Assembly: GCF_000264455.2 (NCBI RefSeq)
Contig: NC_017956.1
Coordinates: forward strand, 1,347,501 to 1,411,500
Reading direction: 5' to 3'
Origin: Tistrella mobilis KA081020-065
GTDB taxonomy: Bacteria > Pseudomonadota > Alphaproteobacteria > Tistrellales > Tistrellaceae
Length of the DNA: 64,000 bases
The position numbers and the translations under genes are program-made. The notes beneath the pieces are model-generated. The model saw nothing but the letters and a program-made list of their open reading frames with translations. It had not been told where the DNA came from and ran no database searches. Below, piece by piece: positions 36,544 through 44,892 of the stretch. Each line of letters opens with the position of its first letter. Within the stretch, counting starts at the first letter, position 1.

Positions 36544-37446
36544 ATGGTCGATTTCCGCAGCCTGGAGAGCTTCGTCTGGATCGCCCGCCTCGGCAGTTTT
36601 CGGGCGGCGGCGGACAAGCTGAATGCGGCACAACCCTCGGTTTCGGCGCGTATCGCCAAGCTGGAGCAGGAGCTGGGTGTCCAGCTCTTCGATCGCAGCG
36701 CCCGCAATGTGACGCTCACCTCGAAAGGGCGGGTGCTGCTGGACTATGCCGAACGGCTGCTGGGGCTCAGGGCCTCGATGCTGTCGGCTGTGGCCGATAT
36801 TTCGGGGCTGGGCGGCACGATCCGCATGGGGGCGGCCGAAACCATCGTCCACACCTGGCTGCCGCGGCTGATCGAGCGGATCCACAAGCATTACCCGGGT
36901 GTGACGCTGGAACTGGAGGTCGATACCTCGCTCAACCTGCGTGACGGCCTGGTCAATCGCGGGCTGGACATCGCCTTCCTGCTGGGACCGGTCAGCCAGC
37001 CGACGGTGCAGAACCGGCCGCTCTGCCACTATCCCCTGGCCTGGGTGGCGAGCCCCCGGCTGGGGCTGCCGCGCGACGGTGCGGTCACGCTCGACACCCT
37101 CGCCAACTGGCCGATCATCACCTATCCGCGGCTCAGCCGGCCCTATATCGCCATTCAGGACATGATGCACGGCCTGCCCGGGCGCCGGCCGCGGATCTAC
37201 GGCTCCAGCTCGCTCGCCACCATCGTGCGGATGACCCTGGACGGCATCGGGATCAGCGCCATCCCGCCCCGGATCGTGCGCGAGGAACTGGCCTCCGGCG
37301 CCCTGCATCTGGTGGAAACCGATGCCGCCGCCACGCTGCCGGGGATGGATTTCACCGTATCCTGGCAGGCCCAGGCCGACACGCCGCTGGCCCGTGCCAT
37401 TGCCGAAGCCGCGATCGAGACCGCGGCAGGGGATGCCGAGGCGTGA
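36544..37446 (+). CDS. LysR family transcriptional regulator
   Basis: A 300-residue LTTR. The winged helix-turn-helix occupies about 1-65 (GSFRAAADKLNAAQPSVSAR), and the effector-binding domain about 90-290. It lies on the same strand before ccpA, but the intergenic FNR box suggests that ccpA has its own promoter. Targets and inducer are unknown; LysR genes are often divergent from their target, which is not so here. Confidence 0.92.
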   Translation: MVDFRSLESFVWIARLGSFRAAADKLNAAQPSVSARIAKLEQELGVQLFDRSARNVTLTSKGRVLLDYAERLLGLRASMLSAVADISGLGGTIRMGAAETIVHTWLPRLIERIHKHYPGVTLELEVDTSLNLRDGLVNRGLDIAFLLGPVSQPTVQNRPLCHYPLAWVASPRLGLPRDGAVTLDTLANWPIITYPRLSRPYIAIQDMMHGLPGRRPRIYGSSSLATIVRMTLDGIGISAIPPRIVREELASGALHLVETDAAATLPGMDFTVSWQAQADTPLARAIAEAAIETAAGDAEA

Positions 37447-37483
37447 GATCCGGCCCCGACGGCCAGGATGTCGCATGCAGCGT

Positions 37484-37497
37484 TTGATCCAGATCAA
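37484..37497 (+). promoter_or_regulatory. Perfect FNR/FixK-type operator upstream of ccpA
   Basis: TTGAT-CCAG-ATCAA matches the FNR/FixK/Anr consensus TTGAT-N4-ATCAA at all ten positions. A class II activated promoter would start near 37532, about 47 bases before the ccpA start, implying induction at low oxygen. Confidence 0.85.
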
Positions 37498-37578
37498 AGT
37501 CGGCGGCAACCGGCTGTCGTCTCCTTCCTTGTAACGGTTCCAAAGAAACCGGTTCCGGATCCAAGTGAGGAGAAGACG

Positions 37579-38613
37579 ATGCGTCGGTTGATGTCAGCCG
37601 CCGTGATGGCGGCGTTCGCCCTGCCGGGCGTGCCGGCCATGGCAGACGAGTTGCGGGAAACGGCTCTCGGTCTGTTCGCAACGGTGCCGGCCAGGGTGGA
37701 GCAGGTGCGTGGCGCGCCGGTGACCGCCGAACGGGTGGAGCTGGGGCGGAAACTGTTCTTCGAGCCCCGGCTGTCGCGCAGCCATGTGATCAGCTGCAAC
37801 ACCTGCCACAATCTCGGCACCGGCGGGGCCGACAATGTCCCCACGTCGATCGGCCATGGCTGGCAGAAGGGGCCGCGCAACTCGCCCACGGTCTATAATG
37901 CCGCCTTCAACGTCGCCCAGTTCTGGGATGGCCGTGCCGCGGATCTGCGCGAGCAGGCCAAAGGTCCGGTTCAGGCGGGCGTAGAGATGAACAGCACCCC
38001 TGAGCGGGTGGTGGCTACCCTGAAAAGCATTCCCGACTATGTCGCCGAATTCGCCGGTGCTTTTCCGGGGATGGCCGATCCGGTGACTTTCGACAATATG
38101 GCATTGGCGATCGAGGCCTTCGAGACCACGCTGATCACGCCCGGCGCGCGGTTCGACCGTTTTCTGGGCGGCGATGATGCGGCATTGGACGCGACCGAGC
38201 GCCGCGGATTGCAGGTCTTCATCGATAGCGGCTGTGCGGCTTGCCATAACGGCCCCAATGTCGGTGGCCAGGACTATTTCCCGTTTGGTGTGGTCGAGCG
38301 TCCGGGCGCCGAGGTCCTGCCCCAGGGAGACAAGGGCCGGTTTGCGGTGACCAACACTGCCGACGACGAATATGTCTTCCGAGCGGCGCCGCTGCGTAAC
38401 GTCGCGCTGACCGCGCCCTATTTCCACAGCGGCCAGGCGTGGGAGTTGGAACAGGCGGTGGCGATCATGAGCACCGCTCAGCTCGGCACCGAAATGACCG
38501 ATGAGGACGTGCGCGCTGTCACCGCCTTCCTGCACACGCTGACCGGCACGCCGCCGGTGGTGACCTATCCGATCCTGCCGGCCAGTACGGCAACGACGCC
38601 GCGGCCGGAATAG
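37579..38613 (+). CDS. ccpA: Di-heme cytochrome c peroxidase
   Basis: A 344-residue periplasmic enzyme that reduces hydrogen peroxide with electrons from cytochrome c. A signal peptide covers about 1-22 (VMAAFALPGVPAMA). The two heme-binding motifs are CNTCH (73-77) and CAACH (219-223), the spacing typical of the CcpA/MauG family. NVAQFWDGRA and APYFHSGQAWELEQAVAIM are family signatures. The RBS GAGGAG sets the start at 37579; a longer frame reaches back through the FNR box and is rejected. Converges with the metallopeptidase gene 15 bases away. Confidence 0.93.
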   Translation: MRRLMSAAVMAAFALPGVPAMADELRETALGLFATVPARVEQVRGAPVTAERVELGRKLFFEPRLSRSHVISCNTCHNLGTGGADNVPTSIGHGWQKGPRNSPTVYNAAFNVAQFWDGRAADLREQAKGPVQAGVEMNSTPERVVATLKSIPDYVAEFAGAFPGMADPVTFDNMALAIEAFETTLITPGARFDRFLGGDDAALDATERRGLQVFIDSGCAACHNGPNVGGQDYFPFGVVERPGAEVLPQGDKGRFAVTNTADDEYVFRAAPLRNVALTAPYFHSGQAWELEQAVAIMSTAQLGTEMTDEDVRAVTAFLHTLTGTPPVVTYPILPASTATTPRPE

Positions 38614-38628
38614 GGCGGCGGGGGCGCT

Positions 38629-39705
38629 TCAGCCCGCCTCGCGGATCAGGTCGTGGACGAAGCGCAGCTTGTCGATCACGGCCGGGGCCAGCACGAAGGG
38701 ATAGAGATCCTGCTGGCCCATGCTGCGGTTCAGGCTGTTGACGGCATAGGTCAGCGGTAGCCAGGCCTCGATCAGCGGTGCGAAATCGCGCTGGCGGTAG
38801 GCGTCGAAATCATAGGCGACGTCAGTAGGGGCGGCGGGGTCCAGGATGTTCTGCGGCTTCAGGCGGATGCCGAAGGCATGCGCCGTTTCCAGCGTGTCGA
38901 CGATGTGCAGGTAATGCGCCCAGGTCTCGGCGAAATCCTCCCAGGGGTGAGAGGCGGCATAGGTCGACACGAAGCGTTCCTGCCAGTCGGCCGGCGGGCC
39001 TTCGGCATAGTTGCGGGCCAGCGCTTCGGCATAGTCGCAGCTCTCGTCGCCGAACATCGCCCGAAACCGGTCCAGCCGGCTGAGGGACGGGTCGGCGTCG
39101 CGGATCAGCCGGTTCCAGTAATAATGGCCGATCTCGTGGCGGAAATGGCCGAGCAGGGTGCGGTAGGGTTCGCCCATGTCGCGGCGGATCCGCTCGCGCT
39201 CGGCATCATCGGCCTCGGCGACGTTGATGGTGACCAGCCCTTCGGCATGACCGGTCATCACCCGCGGCGCCTCGGGATCGACATCGGCCAGGAAGTTGAA
39301 GGCAAGCCCGCCGATCGGATCTTCCCATTTGGCCGCGACCGGCAGGCCCAGGCGGAGCAGGGCGTAGATCAGCCGGTGCTTGGCGACCTCCAGCCTCTGC
39401 CAGGCGGCGAGATTGGCCGGCACGGCAAGGTCCGGCACGGTGCGGTTCAGCCGGCAGGCCTTGCACCAGGCATGCGGGCTGCTGGTCGGGATCAGCCAGT
39501 TGCAGGCGTCGTGGGTGGCATTTGCGCAGAAGCGGAACATCTGATCGGGCATCGCCAGCGGCCGCCAGCGCCCGCCGGTTTCAGGCTCCAGCGCACTCAG
39601 CGTGGTGGCATCGGGCAGATAACCCAGCCGGTGCCCGCAGCGCAGGCAGGTTGTGTTCTCGAAGAACAGGGTCTGGCTGCAGTTCTGGCAGGAAAAAAGT
39701 TTCAT
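38629..39705 (-). CDS. Zinc-ribbon putative zinc metallopeptidase
   Basis: A 358-residue protein with an N-terminal zinc ribbon (Cys6, Cys9, Cys20, Cys23) and a metallopeptidase-like domain with HEIGH (190-194) in FRHEIGHYYWNRLI. It belongs to the putative zinc-binding metallopeptidase family formerly DUF2248. No signal peptide, so probably cytoplasmic. An additional Cys pair (CKAC, 81-84) may bind metal. Substrate unknown. Met at 39705 is chosen because the ribbon starts there; the longer frame upstream is not protein-like. Confidence 0.82.
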   Translation of the reverse strand: MKLFSCQNCSQTLFFENTTCLRCGHRLGYLPDATTLSALEPETGGRWRPLAMPDQMFRFCANATHDACNWLIPTSSPHAWCKACRLNRTVPDLAVPANLAAWQRLEVAKHRLIYALLRLGLPVAAKWEDPIGGLAFNFLADVDPEAPRVMTGHAEGLVTINVAEADDAERERIRRDMGEPYRTLLGHFRHEIGHYYWNRLIRDADPSLSRLDRFRAMFGDESCDYAEALARNYAEGPPADWQERFVSTYAASHPWEDFAETWAHYLHIVDTLETAHAFGIRLKPQNILDPAAPTDVAYDFDAYRQRDFAPLIEAWLPLTYAVNSLNRSMGQQDLYPFVLAPAVIDKLRFVHDLIREAG

Positions 39706-39841
39706 TCGGGCGGGGCATCCGATCTTGTCGCGCAACCGGTCCGCTGCACACGGATTGCGTGCGGCAGACCGGTCATCCGCAACGATATGAGAGACGCGCG
39801 AAGTGTGTCCAAGCCTTTTCTGATCGGGATGCCGTGTGGCT

Positions 39842-42004
39842 TCATCCAAGTCCGCGGCAGAGATTGGCGATCATGCGCGGGCCCGCCTCGTCCTGAAGGC
39901 TGAGCAGGCTTTCGGGGTGGAACTGCACGGCGCGGATCGGCCGCTCGCGGTGGCGCAGTGCCATCACGATGCCGGCCTCGTCGACGGCGGTCGCCTCCAG
40001 GCAGTCGGGCAGTTCGGCGGCGAACAGGGAATGGTAGCGGCCGATGGTGATCTGCTCCGGCAAGCCCTCGAACAGCAGATCGGGGACAAGGACGCGGATG
40101 CGCGACGGCTTGCCGTGCATCGGTACCGGCAGACGGCCCAGCCGGCCGCCGAAATACTCCACGATGCCCTGCAGGCCCAGGCAGACGCCGAAAATCGGGA
40201 TGCGGGCGGCGGTCAGCAGGTCGAGCGTGGCGTTCATGCCGAAATCCGCCGGCGATCGGGGCCCAGGGGAGAGCACGGCCAGATCGGGGGCAAGGCGGGC
40301 GGGCAGGTCGGCCGCGAGCGGCGCGCGCCAGGTGACGGTTTCCGCGCCGGTCGCCTTCAGATAGGCCGAGAGCGTGTGGACGAAACTGTCCTCGTGGTCG
40401 ACCAGCAGGATCCGGCGGCCCTTGCCCGGACGGGGCGGCAGGGTCTCGCGGCGCTCCTGATCCGGACGCTCAAGCACGTCGATCATCGCCGAGGCCTTGA
40501 GCACGGTTTCGGCCTCCTCCGCGGCCGGTTCGCTGTCGAAGAGCAGGGTGGCGCCGGCGCGGACCTCGGCCACGCCCGCCTTCACCCGGATGGTGCGGAG
40601 TGTGAGGCCGGTGTTCATGTCGCCGTCGAAGCCGATGCGGCCGATGGCGCCGCCATACCAGGCGCGCGGGCTCTTCTCCATCCGCTCGATCCAGCTCATC
40701 GCCGCACGCTTGGGCGCGCCGGTTACCGTCACCGCCCAGCAATGGCTGAGGAAGGCGTCGAGCGCGTCATAGCCGTCGGCCAGCATGCCCTCGACATGAT
40801 CGACCGTGTGGATCAGGCGGGAATACATCTCGATCTGGCGCCGGCCGACGATGCGCACGCTGCCCGGGACCGAGACCCGCGACTTGTCGTTGCGGTCGAC
40901 ATCGGTGCACATGGTCAGTTCGGCCTCTTCCTTGGCCGAGGCGAGCAGGGTGCGGATGCGTTCGGCATCTTCGATCGCGTCGCGGCCGCGGGCGATGGTG
41001 CCGGAAATCGGGCAGGTCTCGATCCGCCGCCCGGTCACCCGGACATACATCTCGGGGCTGGCGCCGATTAGATGCTCAGACCGGCCGAGATTGATCAGAA
41101 AGCCATAGGGGGCGGGGTTGCGGCGGCAGAGGCGCCGGAACAGTTCCGATGGCGGTGTCGTCGCCGGGCGGCGGAAGACGCGGCCGGGCACCACTTCGAA
41201 CAGATTGCCGGCGGCGAATTCGGGCAGGGCGGCCTCGACCATCGCGGCGTATTCGCCCGGGCCCATGTCGTCGGCCGCGGCATTGGCGGCAGGCGGCGCC
41301 GCGACGTCGGCATGCACCTCGCGCGGCAGATCGTCGGTGGAGGTGCCGTCGACGGTGAAGTCGTAGGCGATCGACCAGGCCCGGCGGGCGGCATGGTCGA
41401 CCGAGATCACCCGGTCGGGCAGGTAGAGCACGATATCGCGATGATCCGACATCCGCTTGCGAGCCAGGGGGATACGCTCGAAGGCCAATGCGATGTCGTA
41501 GCCGAAGGCGCCATAGAGGCCCAGATGCGGATCCTCGGGGCTCGCGAACAGATCGATGATCGCGCGGATCGCCGAGAAGGCCGAGGGCTGGCGGCTGCGG
41601 TCCTCTTCCGGAAATTCGGCCGGGCCGTCGAGAATGCGGGCGGTGACCTGGTCTTCGTCGATCATCAGCCCGGTGACATGGGGGTGATCGCCCAGCGCCC
41701 GGGTGATCGCCGGCAGCAGCACCCGGCCGCGGGCATTCAGCGCCCGGATTTCGACCTCGGCACCGGCAAGCCCGGTCATGCGCGCGGTAAAGACCAGCGG
41801 CGGATCGGTGAAGCCCAGATCGAAACGGACATAGCGGCCCGGATAGTCGTAAGAGGACGCAAGCAGCACGCCGGGCCGGGTGTCGAGCGCATCGATCAGC
41901 GGCTGGGTGGCACCGTCATGGGGCAGGGCCTCGACATGGCGGCGCACGATCACGCCGCCGGCGGTGCGCCAGCTGGACGGGGCGGGGATGGTCTCGGCGG
42001 TCAT
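39842..42004 (-). CDS. trpE(G): Fused anthranilate synthase TrpE(G)
   Basis: A 720-residue fusion that makes anthranilate from chorismate and glutamine, the first step of tryptophan synthesis. The TrpE part (about 1-500) has GASPEMYVRV, CPISGTIARGRD and VTVTGAPKRAAMSW; the TrpG glutaminase part (about 525-720) has the nucleophile in FGVCLGLQG and HPESLLS near the end. Such fusions are usual in Rhizobiales and Rhodospirillales. RBS AGGAGAG precedes the ATG at 42004. Fusion rules out p-aminobenzoate synthase as the simple reading, although phenazine-type relatives exist. Confidence 0.92.
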   Translation of the reverse strand: MTAETIPAPSSWRTAGGVIVRRHVEALPHDGATQPLIDALDTRPGVLLASSYDYPGRYVRFDLGFTDPPLVFTARMTGLAGAEVEIRALNARGRVLLPAITRALGDHPHVTGLMIDEDQVTARILDGPAEFPEEDRSRQPSAFSAIRAIIDLFASPEDPHLGLYGAFGYDIALAFERIPLARKRMSDHRDIVLYLPDRVISVDHAARRAWSIAYDFTVDGTSTDDLPREVHADVAAPPAANAAADDMGPGEYAAMVEAALPEFAAGNLFEVVPGRVFRRPATTPPSELFRRLCRRNPAPYGFLINLGRSEHLIGASPEMYVRVTGRRIETCPISGTIARGRDAIEDAERIRTLLASAKEEAELTMCTDVDRNDKSRVSVPGSVRIVGRRQIEMYSRLIHTVDHVEGMLADGYDALDAFLSHCWAVTVTGAPKRAAMSWIERMEKSPRAWYGGAIGRIGFDGDMNTGLTLRTIRVKAGVAEVRAGATLLFDSEPAAEEAETVLKASAMIDVLERPDQERRETLPPRPGKGRRILLVDHEDSFVHTLSAYLKATGAETVTWRAPLAADLPARLAPDLAVLSPGPRSPADFGMNATLDLLTAARIPIFGVCLGLQGIVEYFGGRLGRLPVPMHGKPSRIRVLVPDLLFEGLPEQITIGRYHSLFAAELPDCLEATAVDEAGIVMALRHRERPIRAVQFHPESLLSLQDEAGPRMIANLCRGLG

Positions 42005-42366
42005 GCGGCGGGCTCTCCTTTGCCGTGGAACAACCGGATGGTCCGGCCGGATGGGCGGGAGAGCGGGCAGGGGTTGCGGCCCGCCCGCGTGCGGGCATGG
42101 GCGGCAGTCTCGGCCGGACCCCCGTCTTCCGGGGCGGCCGTGCGGTCGGTCAGACGCGCGTGATCGGCGACCCCGGTCGAACGGGGCCCCGCCACTGGCG
42201 GCCATGGATGGCCGGATATGCGCGCATCGTGATCATGACCTGAAGCATTGCCGCAATCGGGGCGCCCCGTCAACGCCTGGCATGCGGCAACCCGTCGCGG
42301 GCAGGGGCGGGAGGATCTTTCCGATTCGGGCTTGTGGAATCTGCGTATCTGCATATATTCAAAGAT
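42005..42366. other. Divergent intergenic region trpE(G)/bigR
   Basis: About 360 bases. The bigR side holds a promoter and operator candidate (42332-42367). The trpE(G) side contains a 28-codon minus-strand frame starting near 42237 with a single Trp codon and a GC-rich short inverted repeat (GCCCGC-GT-GCGGGC near 42079), but no convincing Trp-rich leader or attenuator. Confidence 0.5.
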
Positions 42367-42367
42367 A
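42332..42367 (+). promoter_or_regulatory. bigR promoter with overlapping operator-like dyad
   Basis: TTGTGG (42332-42337) and TATATT (42354-42359) are 16 bases apart, a plausible -35/-10 pair. The dyad TATCT-N12-AGATA (42346-42350, 42363-42367) brackets the -10 box, as expected of an autorepressor site. The start point would fall within one or two bases of the bigR ATG at 42367, implying a leaderless mRNA. Confidence 0.5.
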
Positions 42368-42708
42368 TGAAGATTGAAGCCATGACAGAGACCGCCGAGC
42401 GGGTCGCCGAGTTGATGAAGACGCTGTCGCATCCGAAGCGTCTGCTGATCCTGTGCAACCTGGTGGAAGGCGAACGATCGGTCGGCGACCTCGCCCGGCT
42501 GACCGATATGCGCGAGACCGCAGTGTCGCAGCAGCTGGCCCTGCTGCGCCGGGAGGGCATCGTCGCCCCCCGGCGGGAAGCCCAGAGCATCCTCTATCGC
42601 CTGGCGCGGCCGGATGTTGCGGAACTGCTCGGCTTTCTCTACGCAACCTATTGCACGCCTTCGGAAACCACCGAAGGTGCGGCACCCATCACGGAGAGCG
42701 TGGCATGA
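42367..42708 (+). CDS. bigR: Sulfide/persulfide-sensing ArsR-type repressor BigR
   Basis: A 113-residue winged-helix repressor. The helix-turn-helix has LTDMRETAVSQQLALLRREG. Two cysteines, Cys30 (LLILCNLVEGE) and Cys96 (LYATYC), match the thiol pair of BigR/YgaV that forms a disulfide or polysulfide bond and releases DNA. It heads the operon pmpA-pmpB-persulfide dioxygenase, the same gene company as BigR in Agrobacterium and Xylella. The alternative Met at 42382 would shorten it by five residues. The stop overlaps the pmpA start (ATGA). Confidence 0.88.
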   Translation: MKIEAMTETAERVAELMKTLSHPKRLLILCNLVEGERSVGDLARLTDMRETAVSQQLALLRREGIVAPRREAQSILYRLARPDVAELLGFLYATYCTPSETTEGAAPITESVA

Positions 42709-43142
42709 CGCCCGAGATGATCCAGAGCTGGAGCATTGCCCTGATCGGCGGCGTGCTGATCGGGGCGGCCGCGGTCTGGCTGATGGCGGCCCAGGGGCGG
42801 ATCATGGGGGTGAGCGGCATCCTGGCCGGCCTGCTGCCGCCGAAGCCTGCGGCGGGTGGCGATCGCGGCTGGCGCATCACATTCGCGCTGGGGTTGATCG
42901 GTGGTCCGCTGATCGTCCAGGCGGTGACCGGCGCCCCGGCGATCGGCGCCCCGGTGGTGTCGCTGCCGCTCCTGGTGGTGGCGGGACTGCTGGTCGGCTT
43001 CGGCACGGTGATCGGCTCGGGCTGCACCAGCGGCCATGGCGTCTGCGGCCTGTCACGGCTGTCGCCGCGTTCGCTGGTCGCGACCGGCACCTTCATGGCC
43101 ACCGGTGCGTTGACCGTTCTGGTTATGCGCCACCTGATCTGA
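42705..43142 (+). CDS. pmpA: YeeE/YedE-type sulfur-compound transporter subunit PmpA
   Basis: A 145-residue membrane protein with about four helices. The signature [20 protein letters not shown] near residues 103-122 contains the cysteines thought to guide sulfur compounds in YeeE (thiosulfate) channels. It pairs with PmpB, the other half of a split YeeE-like unit. The start is set by the 4-base overlap with bigR; a longer frame starting inside bigR is a shadow. Confidence 0.88.
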   Translation: MTPEMIQSWSIALIGGVLIGAAAVWLMAAQGRIMGVSGILAGLLPPKPAAGGDRGWRITFALGLIGGPLIVQAVTGAPAIGAPVVSLPLLVVAGLLVGFGTVIGSGCTSGHGVCGLSRLSPRSLVATGTFMATGALTVLVMRHLI

Positions 43143-43208
43143 ATCTGATCAGGCCAAAATATTGAGACAACACGCTATCCGCACACCCTGCGGATCAAGG
43201 AGACGCTT

Positions 43209-43670
43209 ATGCTCAGGCTCGCCTCAGGGTTGATCACCGGTCTGATCTTCGGTGCCGGTCTGGCGCTTGCCGGGATGACCGATCCGGCGGTGGTGCTGGG
43301 CTTCCTGGATGTCGCCGGTGCCTGGAATCCGGCACTCGCCTTCGTGATGGGCGGGGCGGTGATCGTGACCTTCATCGGCTTCCGCATCCTGCGCGGCCGC
43401 CGCCATCCACTGCTCGGCACCGGCTTTTCCTGGCCGACCGCAACCGCGATCGACCGGCGTCTGGTCGGTGGTGCGGCGATCTTCGGCATCGGCTGGGGGC
43501 TCGCCGGCTATTGCCCGGGCCCGGCGATCGCCTCCCTCGCCGGCGGCCGGATCGAGGTGGTGATCTTCGTGGCGGCCATGCTCGCCGGCATGATTGCCGC
43601 CCGCTTCATCTCCGCCGCGCCGGCTTCGGCGTCTCCGGCCTCCGCGTCCCCCGCTGCCCTGAAGAGGTGA
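43209..43670 (+). CDS. pmpB: YeeE/YedE-type sulfur-compound transporter subunit PmpB
   Basis: A 153-residue membrane protein, second half of the split YeeE-like transporter. It has GLIFGAGLALAGMTDPAVVL near the N-terminus and GWGLAGYCPGPAIASLAGG (about 97-115) with the conserved cysteine. About four helices and a low-complexity Ala/Ser tail. The next gene starts 4 bases later. Confidence 0.87.
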   Translation: MLRLASGLITGLIFGAGLALAGMTDPAVVLGFLDVAGAWNPALAFVMGGAVIVTFIGFRILRGRRHPLLGTGFSWPTATAIDRRLVGGAAIFGIGWGLAGYCPGPAIASLAGGRIEVVIFVAAMLAGMIAARFISAAPASASPASASPAALKR

Positions 43671-43674
43671 TCCG

Positions 43675-44583
43675 ATGTCCGCGACCGCGTTCCAGCCCGA
43701 TTTCGCCATCCCTGCCGCCGTGGCGCCCGAGGTCGAGAGCTTCTTCGACCCGGCCACCTTCACGGTCACCCATGTGGTCGCCGATCCGGCGACGAAGCGG
43801 GCGGCCATCGTCGATCCGGTGCTCGACTACGACCCGGCCTCGGGCCGGACCTCGACGCAGTCGGCCGATGCGGTGATCGCCCATGTCCGTGCCCGGGGCC
43901 TGACCATCGACTGGATCCTGGAGACTCATGTCCATGCCGATCACCTGTCTTCGGCGCCCCATATCCGGGACGCCCTGGGCGGACGGGTCGGGATCGGCGC
44001 CAATATCCGCACCGTGCAGAAGACCTTCGGCGACGCCTTCAATGCCGAGCCCGGCTTTGCCCGCGACGGCAGCCAGTTCGATCATCTGTTCGCGGATGGG
44101 GAGCGGTTCGCCATCGGCTCGATCGAGGCGGTGGCCCTGCACACGCCCGGCCATACGCCGGCCTGCATGACCTATGTCATCGGCGATGCCGGCTTCGTGG
44201 GCGACACGCTGTTCATGCCCGATTACGGCACCGCGCGCTGCGATTTCCCCGGCGGCGATGCCCGGGTGCTCTACCGCTCGATCCGGCGCCTGTTCGCGCT
44301 GCCCGGCGAAACCCGGCTGTTCATGTGCCACGACTATCTGCCCGAGGGGCGGAGCGACTATCGCTGGGTCACGACCGTGGCGGAAGAGAAGGCGCGCAAC
44401 ATCCATGTCCACGAAGGCATCTCCGAAGACGATTTCGTGGCCATGCGCCAGGGCCGCGACGCCACCCTGTCCATGCCCCGGCTGATTCTGCCCTCGGTGC
44501 AGGTGAACATGCGGGCCGGCGAGATGCCACCGGCCGAAGCCAATGGCGTCGCCTATCTCAAGATCCCGGTGAACCTCTTCTGA
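43675..44583 (+). CDS. blh: Persulfide dioxygenase-like metallo-beta-lactamase protein (Blh/ETHE1)
   Basis: A 302-residue MBL-fold enzyme. The iron-site motif THVHADH is at residues 84-90 (His85, His87, Asp89, His90), followed by LHTPGHTPACMTYVIG and GDTLFMPDYGTARCDFPGGD. These are hallmarks of ETHE1-like persulfide dioxygenases, which oxidise glutathione persulfide to sulfite; Blh of the BigR regulon is of this type. No rhodanese domain is fused. Cytoplasmic. The RBS GAGGTG overlaps the pmpB stop region. Confidence 0.9.
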   Translation: MSATAFQPDFAIPAAVAPEVESFFDPATFTVTHVVADPATKRAAIVDPVLDYDPASGRTSTQSADAVIAHVRARGLTIDWILETHVHADHLSSAPHIRDALGGRVGIGANIRTVQKTFGDAFNAEPGFARDGSQFDHLFADGERFAIGSIEAVALHTPGHTPACMTYVIGDAGFVGDTLFMPDYGTARCDFPGGDARVLYRSIRRLFALPGETRLFMCHDYLPEGRSDYRWVTTVAEEKARNIHVHEGISEDDFVAMRQGRDATLSMPRLILPSVQVNMRAGEMPPAEANGVAYLKIPVNLF

Positions 44584-44652
44584 GGAAAGCCTGGATTATC
44601 GCCGGAAACCAATGGGTCCCGACCGGGCCCGCAGATGACGGAAGATGAAAAC

Positions 44653-44853
44653 ATGAAGGCGAATGTCGGCGGTCTCGACCGCGTGCTGCGCATCGTCGTG
44701 GGCCTGGCCCTGCTGTCGATGCTGCTCTGGGGCGACGAGGGCTGGAAGTGGTACGGGCTGATCGGCCTGCTGCCGCTCGCCACCGGCCTGGTGCGCTGGT
44801 GCCCGGCCTATACGCTGTTCGGCATCCGCACCTGCCCGCTGGCGCGGCGCTGA
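44653..44853 (+). CDS. DUF2892 inner-membrane protein
   Basis: A 66-residue protein beginning MKANVGGLDRVLRIVVGLAL, a standard DUF2892 start, with two helices and a C-terminal ...CPAYTLFGIRTCPL containing two cysteines. The family often sits with rhodanese or persulfide genes (as in YgaP). GGAAG 8 bases before the ATG at 44653 supports this start over an ATG at 44635. Function unknown, probably linked to sulfane sulfur handling. Confidence 0.85.
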   Translation: MKANVGGLDRVLRIVVGLALLSMLLWGDEGWKWYGLIGLLPLATGLVRWCPAYTLFGIRTCPLARR

Positions 44854-44892
44854 CCGCATAAACCCGCCCCCCGCCTGAAGGTCGACCTCGCC

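Noticed and set aside
42005-42240. Possible trp leader peptide and attenuator before trpE(G)
   Set aside because: The only short frame has a single Trp codon, and no terminator with a T-run is present.
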